A DNA stretch of 12,467 nt from Bacteroidota bacterium (GCA_025359355.1 JANYGR010000233.1:1-12467), one strand, 5' to 3'; shown: positions 1 through 7,165, counted from the stretch's first letter. Numbers and translations: made by a program. The notes: generated by a model not told the origin, from the letters alone.

Positions 1-460
1 ACCTAAACTCTTACTCATTTTTTGTCCATTAACCGTAAGCATATTGGTATGCAACCAATAATTAGCCGGTGATTTACCGCAATAGGCAATGTTTTGAGCT
101 ATTTCATTAGTATGATGAGTTGCTTGTAAATCCATACCACCACCATGTATATCAAATTGTTCTCCCAAATATTTAGTACTCATAGCCGAACATTCGATAT
201 GCCAACCGGGAAAACCAACTCCCCATGGACTAGGCCATTTCATTAAATGTTCAGGTTTAGCTTTTATCCATAATGCAAAATCCAATCGGCTACGTTTTTC
301 GTCTTGTCCATCCAAATCCCTTGTATTTTCAAGTAATTCCTCCAACTTACGATTTGTTAAAACCGTATAATTATTCGATTTAGCATACTTATCTACATCA
401 AAATAAACTGTTCCATTATGTTCGTAAGCCAAGCCATTAGCAATAATTTTTTTAGCTATT
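1..460 (-). repeat. Left arm of a diverged long inverted repeat (within cysS)
   Basis: Position x in this arm pairs with 1817-x in the right arm. The alignment runs to the window edge, so the arm is probably longer. Over 450 aligned bases (1-450 against 1367-1816) I counted 18 mismatches and no gaps, all at third codon positions and all synonymous. Beyond base 460 the similarity stops abruptly. Confidence 0.93.
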
Positions 461-864
461 TCTTGTTGCTCAATTATATGACCTGTAGCTGTAGGCTCAA
501 TACTTGGTGGAAGCGCATTAAATAAATTCATCACATCTCTAAAACCGACCGTGTAAGTTTGCACTATCTCCATCGGTTCTAACTGAGCCAACTTAGCCTT
601 TTTAGAGATTTTATCTTCGCCAACATCACCATCGCTTTCTAAATGTCCGGCATCGGTTATATTACGCACATAACGTACTTTGTAGCCAATATGAGTTAGG
701 TAACGATAAATAATGTCAAATGACATAAACGTACGGCAATTCCCTAAATGGACGTCGCTATATACAGTTGGACCGCAAACATACATTCCTAAAAATGGCG
801 CATTAATAGCTTTAAATTCTTCTTTTGTTCTGCTTAGTGTATTGTAAATAAATAATTTTTCCAT
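1..864 (-). CDS. cysS: Cysteinyl-tRNA synthetase, N-terminal part (runs off left edge)
   Basis: Class I aminoacyl-tRNA synthetase that charges tRNA-Cys with cysteine using ATP in the cytoplasm. An ATG at 862-864 opens 288 codons before the window ends. The class I HIGH signature appears as HLGN at residues 39-42, and KMSKS lies at residues 282-286. The zinc-binding positions of the family are all visible: C30 (in VCGPTVY), C225 (in WHIECSAM), H250 and E254 (in HHTNEIAQ). Nothing in the visible part is broken. Comparison with the plus-strand copy implies a full length near 487 residues, normal for the family, so about 200 residues lie beyond the left edge. A YwqK-like gene lies upstream on the same strand, separated by a terminator hairpin. 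Codons 139-288 are repeated, with only synonymous differences, in inverted orientation at 1367-1816. The identification is secure. Confidence 0.97.
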   Translation of the reverse strand, partial: MEKLFIYNTLSRTKEEFKAINAPFLGMYVCGPTVYSDVHLGNCRTFMSFDIIYRYLTHIGYKVRYVRNITDAGHLESDGDVGEDKISKKAKLAQLEPMEIVQTYTVGFRDVMNLFNALPPSIEPTATGHIIEQQEIAKKIIANGLAYEHNGTVYFDVDKYAKSNNYTVLTNRKLEELLENTRDLDGQDEKRSRLDFALWIKAKPEHLMKWPSPWGVGFPGWHIECSAMSTKYLGEQFDIHGGGMDLQATHHTNEIAQNIAYCGKSPANYWLHTNMLTVNGQKMSKSLG

Positions 865-891
865 AGTTAAATTAACGAGTTTAAATGTAAT

Positions 892-918
892 AAAAAAAGA
901 CGGCGCAAAGCCGTCTTT
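892..918 (-). terminator. Intrinsic terminator between the YwqK-like gene and cysS
   Basis: The arms aaagacggc (896-904) and gccgtcttt (910-918) form a 9-bp stem around a 5-base loop. Read on the minus strand, the stem ends in a run of T residues (898 down to 892), as in Rho-independent terminators. It lies 24 bases after the stop of the YwqK-like gene and about 30 bases before the cysS start, so cysS probably has its own promoter or depends on read-through. Confidence 0.8.
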
Positions 919-942
919 AATATATAATGAATTTACTAATAA

Positions 943-1368
943 TTAATTTTCGATTGGGGCATCTCCAACATAAATTCCATTTCTGTATTTAGCAATTCGT
1001 TGTAAAATACCGTTCTCATCATAGATATAAGCTTTTCCGTCCATTAAACGGTTATTATCAAAAACACCGTCTTTAGTAATTTGTTTGTTTTTATTATAAG
1101 TAATATTTTGACCATTTAAAACCATAGGGCCTTTAGAAGTTACACCATTAGGTTTTTCATCAGGTTTTAGAACTATTTTAGGAGCATTATCAATTGGAGA
1201 TTCTTTAATTTTAACAATTGGTTTTTTAGGTTGGTATTCTTTAATAGAAGCCACATCCACATTACCATCATTATACGTTTTTTCAGCCTTTAATTCTCCA
1301 TTCTCATGGTATTCCTTAATAACGCCAGCTTCTTTACCATTTGCAAAACTTCCTTCAATAGCTAACAA
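943..1368 (-). CDS. MORN_2 / YwqK-family repeat protein, 5' end truncated at the cysS junction
   Basis: The visible protein has two copies of a MORN_2-type motif (Gly-x-Phe-x-Asn-Gly ... Tyr-x-x-Asn-Gly-x-Leu ... Tyr-x-x-Gly). One is near the N-terminus (GSFANGKEAG then YHENGELKAE). The other is at the C-terminus (GVFDNNRLMDG then YDENGILQRI, YRNGIYVG). A Lys/Pro-rich linker separates them at about residues 46-75. Such proteins are often labelled YwqK-family antitoxin, but that name does not prove a toxin-antitoxin role, and no partner toxin is visible. The only possible start is a TTG at 1366-1368, which lies in sequence shared with the inverted cysS repeat. The natural N-terminus, probably including a signal peptide, is therefore replaced. 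Genuine sequence of this gene begins somewhere between 1356 and 1366. Function is unknown. Confidence 0.7.
   Translation of the reverse strand: MLAIEGSFANGKEAGVIKEYHENGELKAEKTYNDGNVDVASIKEYQPKKPIVKIKESPIDNAPKIVLKPDEKPNGVTSKGPMVLNGQNITYNKNKQITKDGVFDNNRLMDGKAYIYDENGILQRIAKYRNGIYVGDAPIEN
1357..1366. other. Breakpoint joining a YwqK-like gene to an inverted cysS fragment
   Basis: Bases 1357-1365 (aatagctaa) are identical in the cysS counterpart (complement of 452-460) and also continue the YwqK-like reading frame. Base 1366 differs (C here, A in the cysS counterpart), which would be a Lys-to-Asn change and is the only non-synonymous difference. From 1367 onward the sequence is cysS. This is a junction with about 9 bases of microhomology. 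Confidence 0.8.
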
Positions 1369-1816
1369 AATTATTGCTAATGGCTTGGCTTACGAACATA
1401 ATGGAACAGTTTATTTTGATGTAGATAAGTATGCTAAATCAAATAATTATACGGTTTTAACAAATCGTAAGTTGGAGGAATTACTTGAAAACACAAGAGA
1501 TTTGGATGGACAAGACGAAAAACGTAGTCGTTTGGATTTTGCATTATGGATAAAAGCTAAGCCTGAACATTTAATGAAATGGCCAAGTCCTTGGGGAGTT
1601 GGTTTTCCTGGTTGGCATATCGAATGCTCGGCTATGAGTACTAAGTATTTGGGAGAACAGTTTGATATACATGGTGGCGGTATGGATTTACAAGCAACTC
1701 ATCATACTAATGAAATAGCTCAAAACATTGCCTATTGCGGTAAATCGCCCGCTAATTATTGGTTGCATACAAATATGCTTACTGTTAACGGACAAAAAAT
1801 GAGTAAGAGTTTAGGT
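1357..1816 (+). repeat. Right arm of a diverged long inverted repeat (within cysS)
   Basis: Reverse-complement partner of 1-460. The encoded residues 139-288 of CysRS are identical between arms, while the DNA differs at 18 third-codon positions. The differences are spread along the arm, with none in the first 30 bases after the junction and up to four per 60 bases further on. The spacer between arms (461-1356) carries the cysS 5' end, a terminator and the YwqK-like gene. Confidence 0.93.
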
Positions 1817-2416
1817 AATAGTTTTTTGCCAATGGAATTGTTTACGGGAAATCATCCTTTATTAAATAAAGGATTTACTCCAATGGCAGTGCGTTTTTTT
1901 ATGATGCAAACCCATTATAGAAGTACTTTAGATTTTAGTAACGATGCTTTGGAAGCAGCAGAAAAAGCTTTTAATAAATTAATGGAGAGTTATAAGACGC
2001 TTCAAACGCTTACTGCATCAGGTAATTCAAGTGAAGATGTAAAAGCGATAGAGCGTTCTTGTTATGATGCCATGAATGACGATTTTAATACACCCGTTTT
2101 AATCTCAAAATTATTTGACGCGATACGTTTAATTAATTCGGCTTACGATAAAAAAGCAACTGTTACAAAAGAAGATATTACTCTTTTACAAGCGATCTAT
2201 CAGCATTTTGTATTTGATGTGATGGGCTTAAAAAAAGAGGAAGAAACGGGAAAAGCTAATACAGCCTTGGAGCAAGTGATGAATTTGGTGTTGGATTTAA
2301 GGGCGAAAGCGAAAGCCAATAAAGATTTTGCAACTTCTGATGAGATCAGAAATAAATTAACGGAGGCACACATACAAGTGAAGGATGGGAAAGAAGGCGT
2401 AACTTGGAGTATTTAG
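1367..2416 (+). CDS. cysS: Cysteinyl-tRNA synthetase, C-terminal part (headless second copy)
   Basis: This second cysS copy covers codons 139-487 of the enzyme and ends at a normal TAG. It contains the zinc-site residues of WHIECSAM and HHTNEIAQ, KMSKS (at 1796-1810), the stem-contact region with HYRSTLDFSNDALEAAEKA, and a C-terminal helical anticodon-binding part ending KEGVTWSI. The HLGN motif and first zinc cysteine are absent. The first usable codon is a TTG at 1385, which encodes an internal Leu145 in the other copy, so it is not a real start. As drawn, the fragment could not make active enzyme. It is intact to its stop and shows no decay: the 150 codons shared with the minus-strand copy differ only synonymously. 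It most likely belongs to a complete cysS in a sister genome. A true 5'-truncated pseudogene is the alternative. Confidence 0.93.
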   Translation, partial: KIIANGLAYEHNGTVYFDVDKYAKSNNYTVLTNRKLEELLENTRDLDGQDEKRSRLDFALWIKAKPEHLMKWPSPWGVGFPGWHIECSAMSTKYLGEQFDIHGGGMDLQATHHTNEIAQNIAYCGKSPANYWLHTNMLTVNGQKMSKSLGNSFLPMELFTGNHPLLNKGFTPMAVRFFMMQTHYRSTLDFSNDALEAAEKAFNKLMESYKTLQTLTASGNSSEDVKAIERSCYDAMNDDFNTPVLISKLFDAIRLINSAYDKKATVTKEDITLLQAIYQHFVFDVMGLKKEEETGKANTALEQVMNLVLDLRAKAKANKDFATSDEIRNKLTEAHIQVKDGKEGVTWSI

Positions 2417-2590
2417 CGCTCTTTAGAGAGTTTATATTTTGATTTTGTATGATTTAAAATCTCTCATAGCCTAAGTAAAATATAAGCATTGTGATTAAGA
2501 CTTTTTTAATTGATTATTTATATTGATACAGTCGTGTTCTATTCTTTTTTAATTTGTATTTTCGTAAGAACGAATATTATATCCAATTAA

Positions 2591-4045
2591 ATGAAATCCA
2601 TATTTTTTATATTATTTTTAATCATCACATTTAATTTAGAGGCTCAACCTCCTAGTAAATTTTACACACGTATTGGTGGTAATGGATACGATGTTGGTTA
2701 TGATGTAAAACAAACGCTTGATAATGGTTATATTATTACTGGCTCTACAAGTAGTATGGGTGTTGGTAATACAGACATGTATCTATTGAAATTAGATAGT
2801 ATGGGACAAATTAAATTTCAAAGTACTTTTGGGAATGCAAATAATGATATTGGTAAATCGGTTATACAGCTGATAGATTCGAGTTATGTAATCGTTGGAT
2901 ATACCAATTCCATTGGCTTTGGAGGTTATGATATTTTTTTGGTAAAGGCAGACAAATACGGTGCTTTAGTTTGGCAAAAAACAATTGGAGGTACTGATTG
3001 GGATTTTGCAAACAGTTTACAACAAACGAGTGATGGTGGTTTTATTATCGCAGGCTCTACATATAGCTATGGATACGGTAATGCAGATGGTTATGTAGTG
3101 AAAACAGATGCTAATGGAAATGTGATGTGGAGTAAAACATACGGAGGAGCTAATGACGACGAGTTTAAATCCATTATACAAACAATGGATGGCGGTTATG
3201 CTTTATGCGGTTATACAAAGAGCTATGGAGACATTAATGGTGATGCTTGGGTTTTTAAATTATTAACTAATGGGGATTCGGCATGGAGTAAGATTTATGG
3301 GGGAGTTAAGGAGGATTTTACTAATAAGATAATTCAAGTTCAAAGTTCTGATTTAGTTGTAGCTGGAGGTACCCGAAGTATACCTACTTCTACTTCAACT
3401 ATAGAACAAACTATGTTGGTAAAATATGATGTAATTAATGGTAATCAATTATATTACTATATTGACCCTGTCGGATATGAAGAATATTATAATAGTATAG
3501 CGGAAGGAATAAATGGTTCATTTGTAGGTTGCGGAAGAACTAAAAATTTTGTTTTTGGTTATCAAGGATTAGTGGATGTTTATGGGATAGGATTTTCTTA
3601 TATTAATTTTTATTCTTTTGCTACAGGAAATAATGATGAGTTTTACTCTGTTTGCAAAACTAAAGATAAAGGTTTTGCATTAGTTGGTTCTACGCAAGGT
3701 GCTTTTCCAACATTACAAGATGTTATGTTTTTAAAAATAGATAGTATAGGGAATTACGGTAACAGCATCACATCAATAAAAAACATTGAATTAGATAATC
3801 AAGACATAACTATTTTCCCTAATCCGTCAACCGATTTCATAAACATTATTTTGTCGAATGGATTAGACGTAAATAAATCTTATTTTAAAATAATAGATGT
3901 TAATGGCAATGAAGTTTTATCAAATACCGTACACTATCATCATTCAAAAATTGATATTCCCAATCTATCCGCTGGATTATATATTTTTCAACTGTATAAT
4001 GAAATTGGGTTACTCAAAACATTGAAGATTTCTGTTATAAAATAA
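2591..4045 (+). CDS. T9SS-secreted protein with seven-repeat probable beta-propeller
   Basis: A signal peptide (residues 1-18, MKSIFFILF... to LEA before QPP) sends the protein to the periplasm. The C-terminal domain (about 400-484) has the features of a type IX secretion type A sorting domain: IFPNPSTDFINI at 408-419, a central IIDVNGNEV, and LSAGLYIFQL near the end. The cargo would be exported across the outer membrane and released or anchored. Residues 28-391 hold seven tandem repeats starting near 28, 80, 132, 184, 236, 292 and 344. The spacing is 52 residues except for one of 56. Each has the pattern GG-x-x-x-D ... Q-T-x-D-G-G-Y/F-x-x-x-G-x-T ... G-x-x-D-x-x-x-x-K-x-D. Seven such units suggest a closed seven-bladed propeller. 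The binding target is unknown. The start ATG gives a clean signal peptide. The 174 bases upstream hold no promoter or terminator I can defend. Confidence 0.9.
   Translation: MKSIFFILFLIITFNLEAQPPSKFYTRIGGNGYDVGYDVKQTLDNGYIITGSTSSMGVGNTDMYLLKLDSMGQIKFQSTFGNANNDIGKSVIQLIDSSYVIVGYTNSIGFGGYDIFLVKADKYGALVWQKTIGGTDWDFANSLQQTSDGGFIIAGSTYSYGYGNADGYVVKTDANGNVMWSKTYGGANDDEFKSIIQTMDGGYALCGYTKSYGDINGDAWVFKLLTNGDSAWSKIYGGVKEDFTNKIIQVQSSDLVVAGGTRSIPTSTSTIEQTMLVKYDVINGNQLYYYIDPVGYEEYYNSIAEGINGSFVGCGRTKNFVFGYQGLVDVYGIGFSYINFYSFATGNNDEFYSVCKTKDKGFALVGSTQGAFPTLQDVMFLKIDSIGNYGNSITSIKNIELDNQDITIFPNPSTDFINIILSNGLDVNKSYFKIIDVNGNEVLSNTVHYHHSKIDIPNLSAGLYIFQLYNEIGLLKTLKISVIK
2672..3763 (+). repeat. Seven in-frame protein repeats with 156-bp period
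   Basis: The repeats are visible at the protein level: blocks of 52 codons (one of 56) start at residues 28, 80, 132, 184, 236, 292 and 344 of the T9SS cargo. The first four are best conserved (GG/GN opening, QT-x-DGGY, GST/GYT, then K-x-D or K-L before a Gly). The fifth to seventh are more diverged. At DNA level the copies differ widely, so this is an old internal duplication rather than recent slippage. Confidence 0.8.
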
Positions 4046-4050
4046 ACAAG

Positions 4051-5490
4051 ATGTTTAATAGTTTATTTTATAATAATACTCAAAAGTTTACAAATCGTTT
4101 ATGGATTTACTTTGCCATTGTATTTATTGTAAATTTTATTTTTAAGATTTCTTACTTAGGCTATGCTTCATTTTGGTATGACGAAATAATAAGTGTTCAG
4201 TCTGCATCGCTTGATTTTGGACATATTAAACACGTATCTGAATGGGATAAAAACCCACCATTTTATTATTATTGCTTAAGTGTTTGGCTAAAACTATTTA
4301 ATGATACTGAATATACAGTAAGATTACTAAGTGTAATTTTTAGTTCATTGGCAGCCGGAACGTTATTTATCATTGCGAATAAATATTTTAATAAAATAAC
4401 GGCTATCATAGTTTCCTTCCTTTTCCTCTCTAGTAATGTATTGTTTTATTATTCTCACGAGGCTAGAGCTTATTCTTTAGTTTTATTGTTAGGGCTTCTA
4501 TCGACTTTAGTTTATTTCAATTTTAAAGATAAGCCAACAATTAAAGATATTATATTATTAGGGATTATCAATTTTTTATTGATATATACTCATTATATAT
4601 CTGGGCTTATACTCATTTTTCAAACAATATTGATGCTACTCTATTTTGATAGAAAACAAAAAAAATATTTTTTAATTAGTTTATTAATAATCCTAATATT
4701 AACCGCATTACGTTTTACAAAAAAACAATTTTCATTGATCATTGATTTTAATAGTTCGACAAGTACTTTTTGGCTCAAGAAATCAGATATTACCTATTTA
4801 AAAGAGGTTATATCAACATTTTTATTTAATGAATATATTTCTATTTTATCTTTAGGTCTGATTGCAATCGTTTTCACTTTTCTGATATTTAAAAGGCTTA
4901 GAACAGCGCAATTTAATATTATATATAGTCTTTGTGTTGGATTAGGCTCTATACTTTTTTTATTTTGTTTAGGTAAAATCACTCCTATTTTTTTAGATAG
5001 ATATCTTATTTTTACTTTACCATTTATATATATACTTATTGCTTATGGTTTATCATTTGTAAAGAACAAATACATTTCGGTATCAATTATAGTCGCATTT
5101 TTTATTTATTCTATGTTTAAAATAGATTATAAAACAAATAAGGGAATGGATTATAGATCAGTTGTTAAATTTATAAATTTGATAAAAGACAAAAACGATT
5201 TAATCATTGTTAAAACTAAAGACATAAAGCCTTTATATTGTTACTATTATGATTCTGAATTTTTTAGTAAGCAAAAGAAAGATTTGCCTCAAGACGATCA
5301 TATTGTTTTTTGCAATACTTGGCAAGATGTAGGTATGGATATCAATAGTTTTAAACGGATAATTGTTGTGGATTCATACCAAGAGTACAACCCGAATGAA
5401 AGGGATTTTGTATTAAAATTATCAGAAAAAAAGACAAGTTATTTTATAACAGATTATTTTAAGGGAGTTAAAATATCGTTTTATAAATAA
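4051..5490 (+). CDS. GT-C glycosyltransferase, family 39 / PMT_2-like integral membrane protein
   Basis: A 479-residue polytopic inner-membrane protein with roughly ten hydrophobic segments in its first 355 residues and a soluble C-terminal part. GT-C enzymes of this type transfer a sugar from a polyprenyl-phosphate carrier to a lipid or protein on the periplasmic side. Family features visible are the first-loop acidic pair in FWYDE (D44, E45), NPPFYYY at 68-74, SHEARAYSL at 135-143 (the family's S-x-E-A-R-x-Y-S-L element), and DRYLIFTLP at 316-324. It starts 5 bases after the T9SS cargo stop, so the two are almost certainly co-transcribed. By eye it is richer in A+T than its neighbours, common for glycan-assembly genes in this phylum and possibly a sign of horizontal exchange. 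The sugar and acceptor cannot be read from sequence. Confidence 0.85.
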   Translation: MFNSLFYNNTQKFTNRLWIYFAIVFIVNFIFKISYLGYASFWYDEIISVQSASLDFGHIKHVSEWDKNPPFYYYCLSVWLKLFNDTEYTVRLLSVIFSSLAAGTLFIIANKYFNKITAIIVSFLFLSSNVLFYYSHEARAYSLVLLLGLLSTLVYFNFKDKPTIKDIILLGIINFLLIYTHYISGLILIFQTILMLLYFDRKQKKYFLISLLIILILTALRFTKKQFSLIIDFNSSTSTFWLKKSDITYLKEVISTFLFNEYISILSLGLIAIVFTFLIFKRLRTAQFNIIYSLCVGLGSILFLFCLGKITPIFLDRYLIFTLPFIYILIAYGLSFVKNKYISVSIIVAFFIYSMFKIDYKTNKGMDYRSVVKFINLIKDKNDLIIVKTKDIKPLYCYYYDSEFFSKQKKDLPQDDHIVFCNTWQDVGMDINSFKRIIVVDSYQEYNPNERDFVLKLSEKKTSYFITDYFKGVKISFYK

Positions 5491-5581
5491 AGCTTCGTAT
5501 TTATTAAACACAATCAAAACGATCATCAATCAGATTTTAAAATATATTAATTATAGGCTTACAGCTTTTACTGAGCATGAT

Positions 5582-6304
5582 TTGCATTCGCCGTTTGTAT
5601 ATGATTTATATATGCAATTGGTTAAGAATCCAAATCCTTTTGGCGATTTTGAAGAACTTAAAAAGTTAAGGAAACAATTACGTGTTAATACAGAAATGAT
5701 TGCTGTTAGTGATTTTGGAGCTGGATCTAAAAAATTAAATTCATCCAATAGAAGTATCAAACAAATAGTAAGACATGGGATTGCTCCTCAAAAACAAGCA
5801 GAATTTTTATACCGTTTCATTAACTTTTTAAATCCGAAAACGGTAGTTGAATTAGGTACGTCTGTGGGTTTAACCAGTATGTATTTAGCGAAGGCAGCGC
5901 CTAAAGCAAGGATTTATACGTTGGAAGGTTGTGAAAATTTGACGAGATTTTCAACCCAATTATTTAAAGCAAATCATGTAAAAAATATCATTTCCATTAC
6001 AGGAAATTTTAATGATACGCTTCCTAATTTATTAAGTTCGTTAGCAACAGTTGATGTATTGTATATTGATGGAAACCACTCATACGAGCCAACGATTAGG
6101 TATTTTGAATTGGCTTTACAAAAAAAGAATGAACGAACTGTTTTTGTATTTGATGATATTAATTGGAGTGAAGGAATGCAACGTGCTTGGCGAGAAATAT
6201 GCGCACATCCAGAAGTTACTTTAAGTTTAGATTTTTTCTTTTTTGGTGTAATTTTCTTTAGAAAAGAACATAAACACAAAGAGCATTTTATTCTTAAATT
6301 TTAG
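5582..6304 (+). CDS. Class I SAM-dependent methyltransferase (Methyltransf_24 type), start uncertain
   Basis: The Rossmann-type core is clear. Motif I is VVELGTSVGLTS (residues 88-99, counted from the TTG at 5582), the ribose-binding acidic residue is in YTLEG (E115), YIDGNHSYEP lies at 161-170, and FDDINWSEG at 190-198. The substrate is not evident. The TTG at 5582 is the first conventional start codon, but the frame is open back to 5450. The codons upstream read as good coding sequence (IKTIINQILKYINYRL, then FTEHDLHSPFVYD) and include what I recall as this family's N-terminal H-G-x-H-S-P-F-V-Y-D motif. The true start is therefore probably a rare codon such as ATC at 5513 or a later ATT, or an ATG lost by mutation or sequencing error. 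The gene follows the glycosyltransferase closely, and its TAG stop overlaps the convergent gene by 4 bases. Confidence 0.85.
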   Translation: MHSPFVYDLYMQLVKNPNPFGDFEELKKLRKQLRVNTEMIAVSDFGAGSKKLNSSNRSIKQIVRHGIAPQKQAEFLYRFINFLNPKTVVELGTSVGLTSMYLAKAAPKARIYTLEGCENLTRFSTQLFKANHVKNIISITGNFNDTLPNLLSSLATVDVLYIDGNHSYEPTIRYFELALQKKNERTVFVFDDINWSEGMQRAWREICAHPEVTLSLDFFFFGVIFFRKEHKHKEHFILKF

Positions 6305-7122
6305 AATATTAAAAAGCCCACTTTTATAAAGGCATTGATTCGGTTAAGCCCTCTAATTCTGGCCCCAGCCGTATTTTCAATATAAAGACTATTTAAGTAA
6401 TTCGTACTTTTACTTGATTGAGCTAAATCGTATAATAAACCGGGAATCGATAATACTTGTATATTGACACCGTAATCCAATATTAATCTGTTGGCTATGA
6501 TTCGAGAACGACCCCATCCAAATAAGATATTAAATCCTTTAAATGATTGGTTTAACGGGCCGTAATTAGAAACAGAAGTAATAGGCTGGTTAGTATTATA
6601 ATCTGTAGCTGTTTGAAACATGATAGTTGGATCATAAGTAGTATTGTATAAATTTAATACTGGCCCAAAAACCATATATCTACCCCATGGTGCTACATAA
6701 CGCTTGCTGTAAAGTTTCCCATATAAACAGAGGGATTGTCCGTTTATTTTATAATACCCCTGAATGTCGTTAGATAAATTATAAGAATAATTATAATTAT
6801 TATTTAAAGAGTATGCATTTATAGCATTATCATAAGTAGTTCTATAAAACTTACCGGAAAAGCCAAGCATAAAACGAGAGCTTAATGCGAACTCCATATA
6901 AGCTTCGTGGGTATAGTTGTATGCAAATTGCCCAGTTGTAGCGCTTCCATTTTGCGAAGACTTATGTCCAACTATTGTGTTGTTACGAGCATCTCCATTA
7001 GAAAGTGCAGGGCTAAAATGGGCGCCATAGCCTAATACAAAGCGTTTACCTAGATGACCAGGTGCTTGAGCAAAAGAAATGGAAAATGAGAAAATAAAAA
7101 TTAATTGGAATAAGAATTTCAT
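6301..7122 (-). CDS. Probable outer-membrane beta-barrel protein
   Basis: A 273-residue protein with a typical signal peptide (residues 1-18, cleaved before QAPG). The mature part is rich in Tyr, Asn, Ser and Gly. It shows alternating hydrophobic strands such as FMLGFSGKFYRTTY, YMVFGPVLNLYNTTY and FNILFGWGRSRI, and ends in FIKVGFLIF. A terminal aromatic residue is typical of outer-membrane barrels recognised by the BAM complex. No enzyme motif is visible. It starts 43 bases after the M48 peptidase stop on the same strand with no terminator between, so the two are probably co-transcribed. It converges on the plus-strand methyltransferase, sharing the four bases ttag at 6301-6304. I do not recognise a named family; transport, structural or adhesion roles are all possible. 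Confidence 0.75.
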   Translation of the reverse strand: MKFLFQLIFIFSFSISFAQAPGHLGKRFVLGYGAHFSPALSNGDARNNTIVGHKSSQNGSATTGQFAYNYTHEAYMEFALSSRFMLGFSGKFYRTTYDNAINAYSLNNNYNYSYNLSNDIQGYYKINGQSLCLYGKLYSKRYVAPWGRYMVFGPVLNLYNTTYDPTIMFQTATDYNTNQPITSVSNYGPLNQSFKGFNILFGWGRSRIIANRLILDYGVNIQVLSIPGLLYDLAQSSKSTNYLNSLYIENTAGARIRGLNRINAFIKVGFLIF

Positions 7123-7165
7123 AAAATAGTTTGTTAGGATATGGGAATATGATTTTTATTAATGA

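Noticed and set aside
943..1368. Toxin-antitoxin system based on the YwqK-like protein
   Set aside because: The antitoxin label of this family is weak, no toxin gene is adjacent, and the gene is truncated at a suspect junction.
2417..2590. Terminator or promoter in the gap between cysS and the T9SS cargo gene
   Set aside because: Only a 4-bp stem (ctct/agag near 2420-2431) and imperfect TAnnTTTG-like strings were found, none better than expected in A+T-rich DNA.
4794..4982. Minus-strand open frame inside the glycosyltransferase gene
   Set aside because: It lies fully within a well-supported membrane-protein gene and has no recognisable motif; A+T-rich coding DNA readily gives such frames.
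5551..5760. Minus-strand open frame over the 5' end of the plus-strand methyltransferase gene
   Set aside because: It is antisense to conserved methyltransferase-family sequence and has no independent support.
5974..6279. Minus-strand 101-codon open frame
   Set aside because: It is the antisense shadow of the methyltransferase SAM-binding half; its composition is Lys/Ser/Ile-rich and motif-free.
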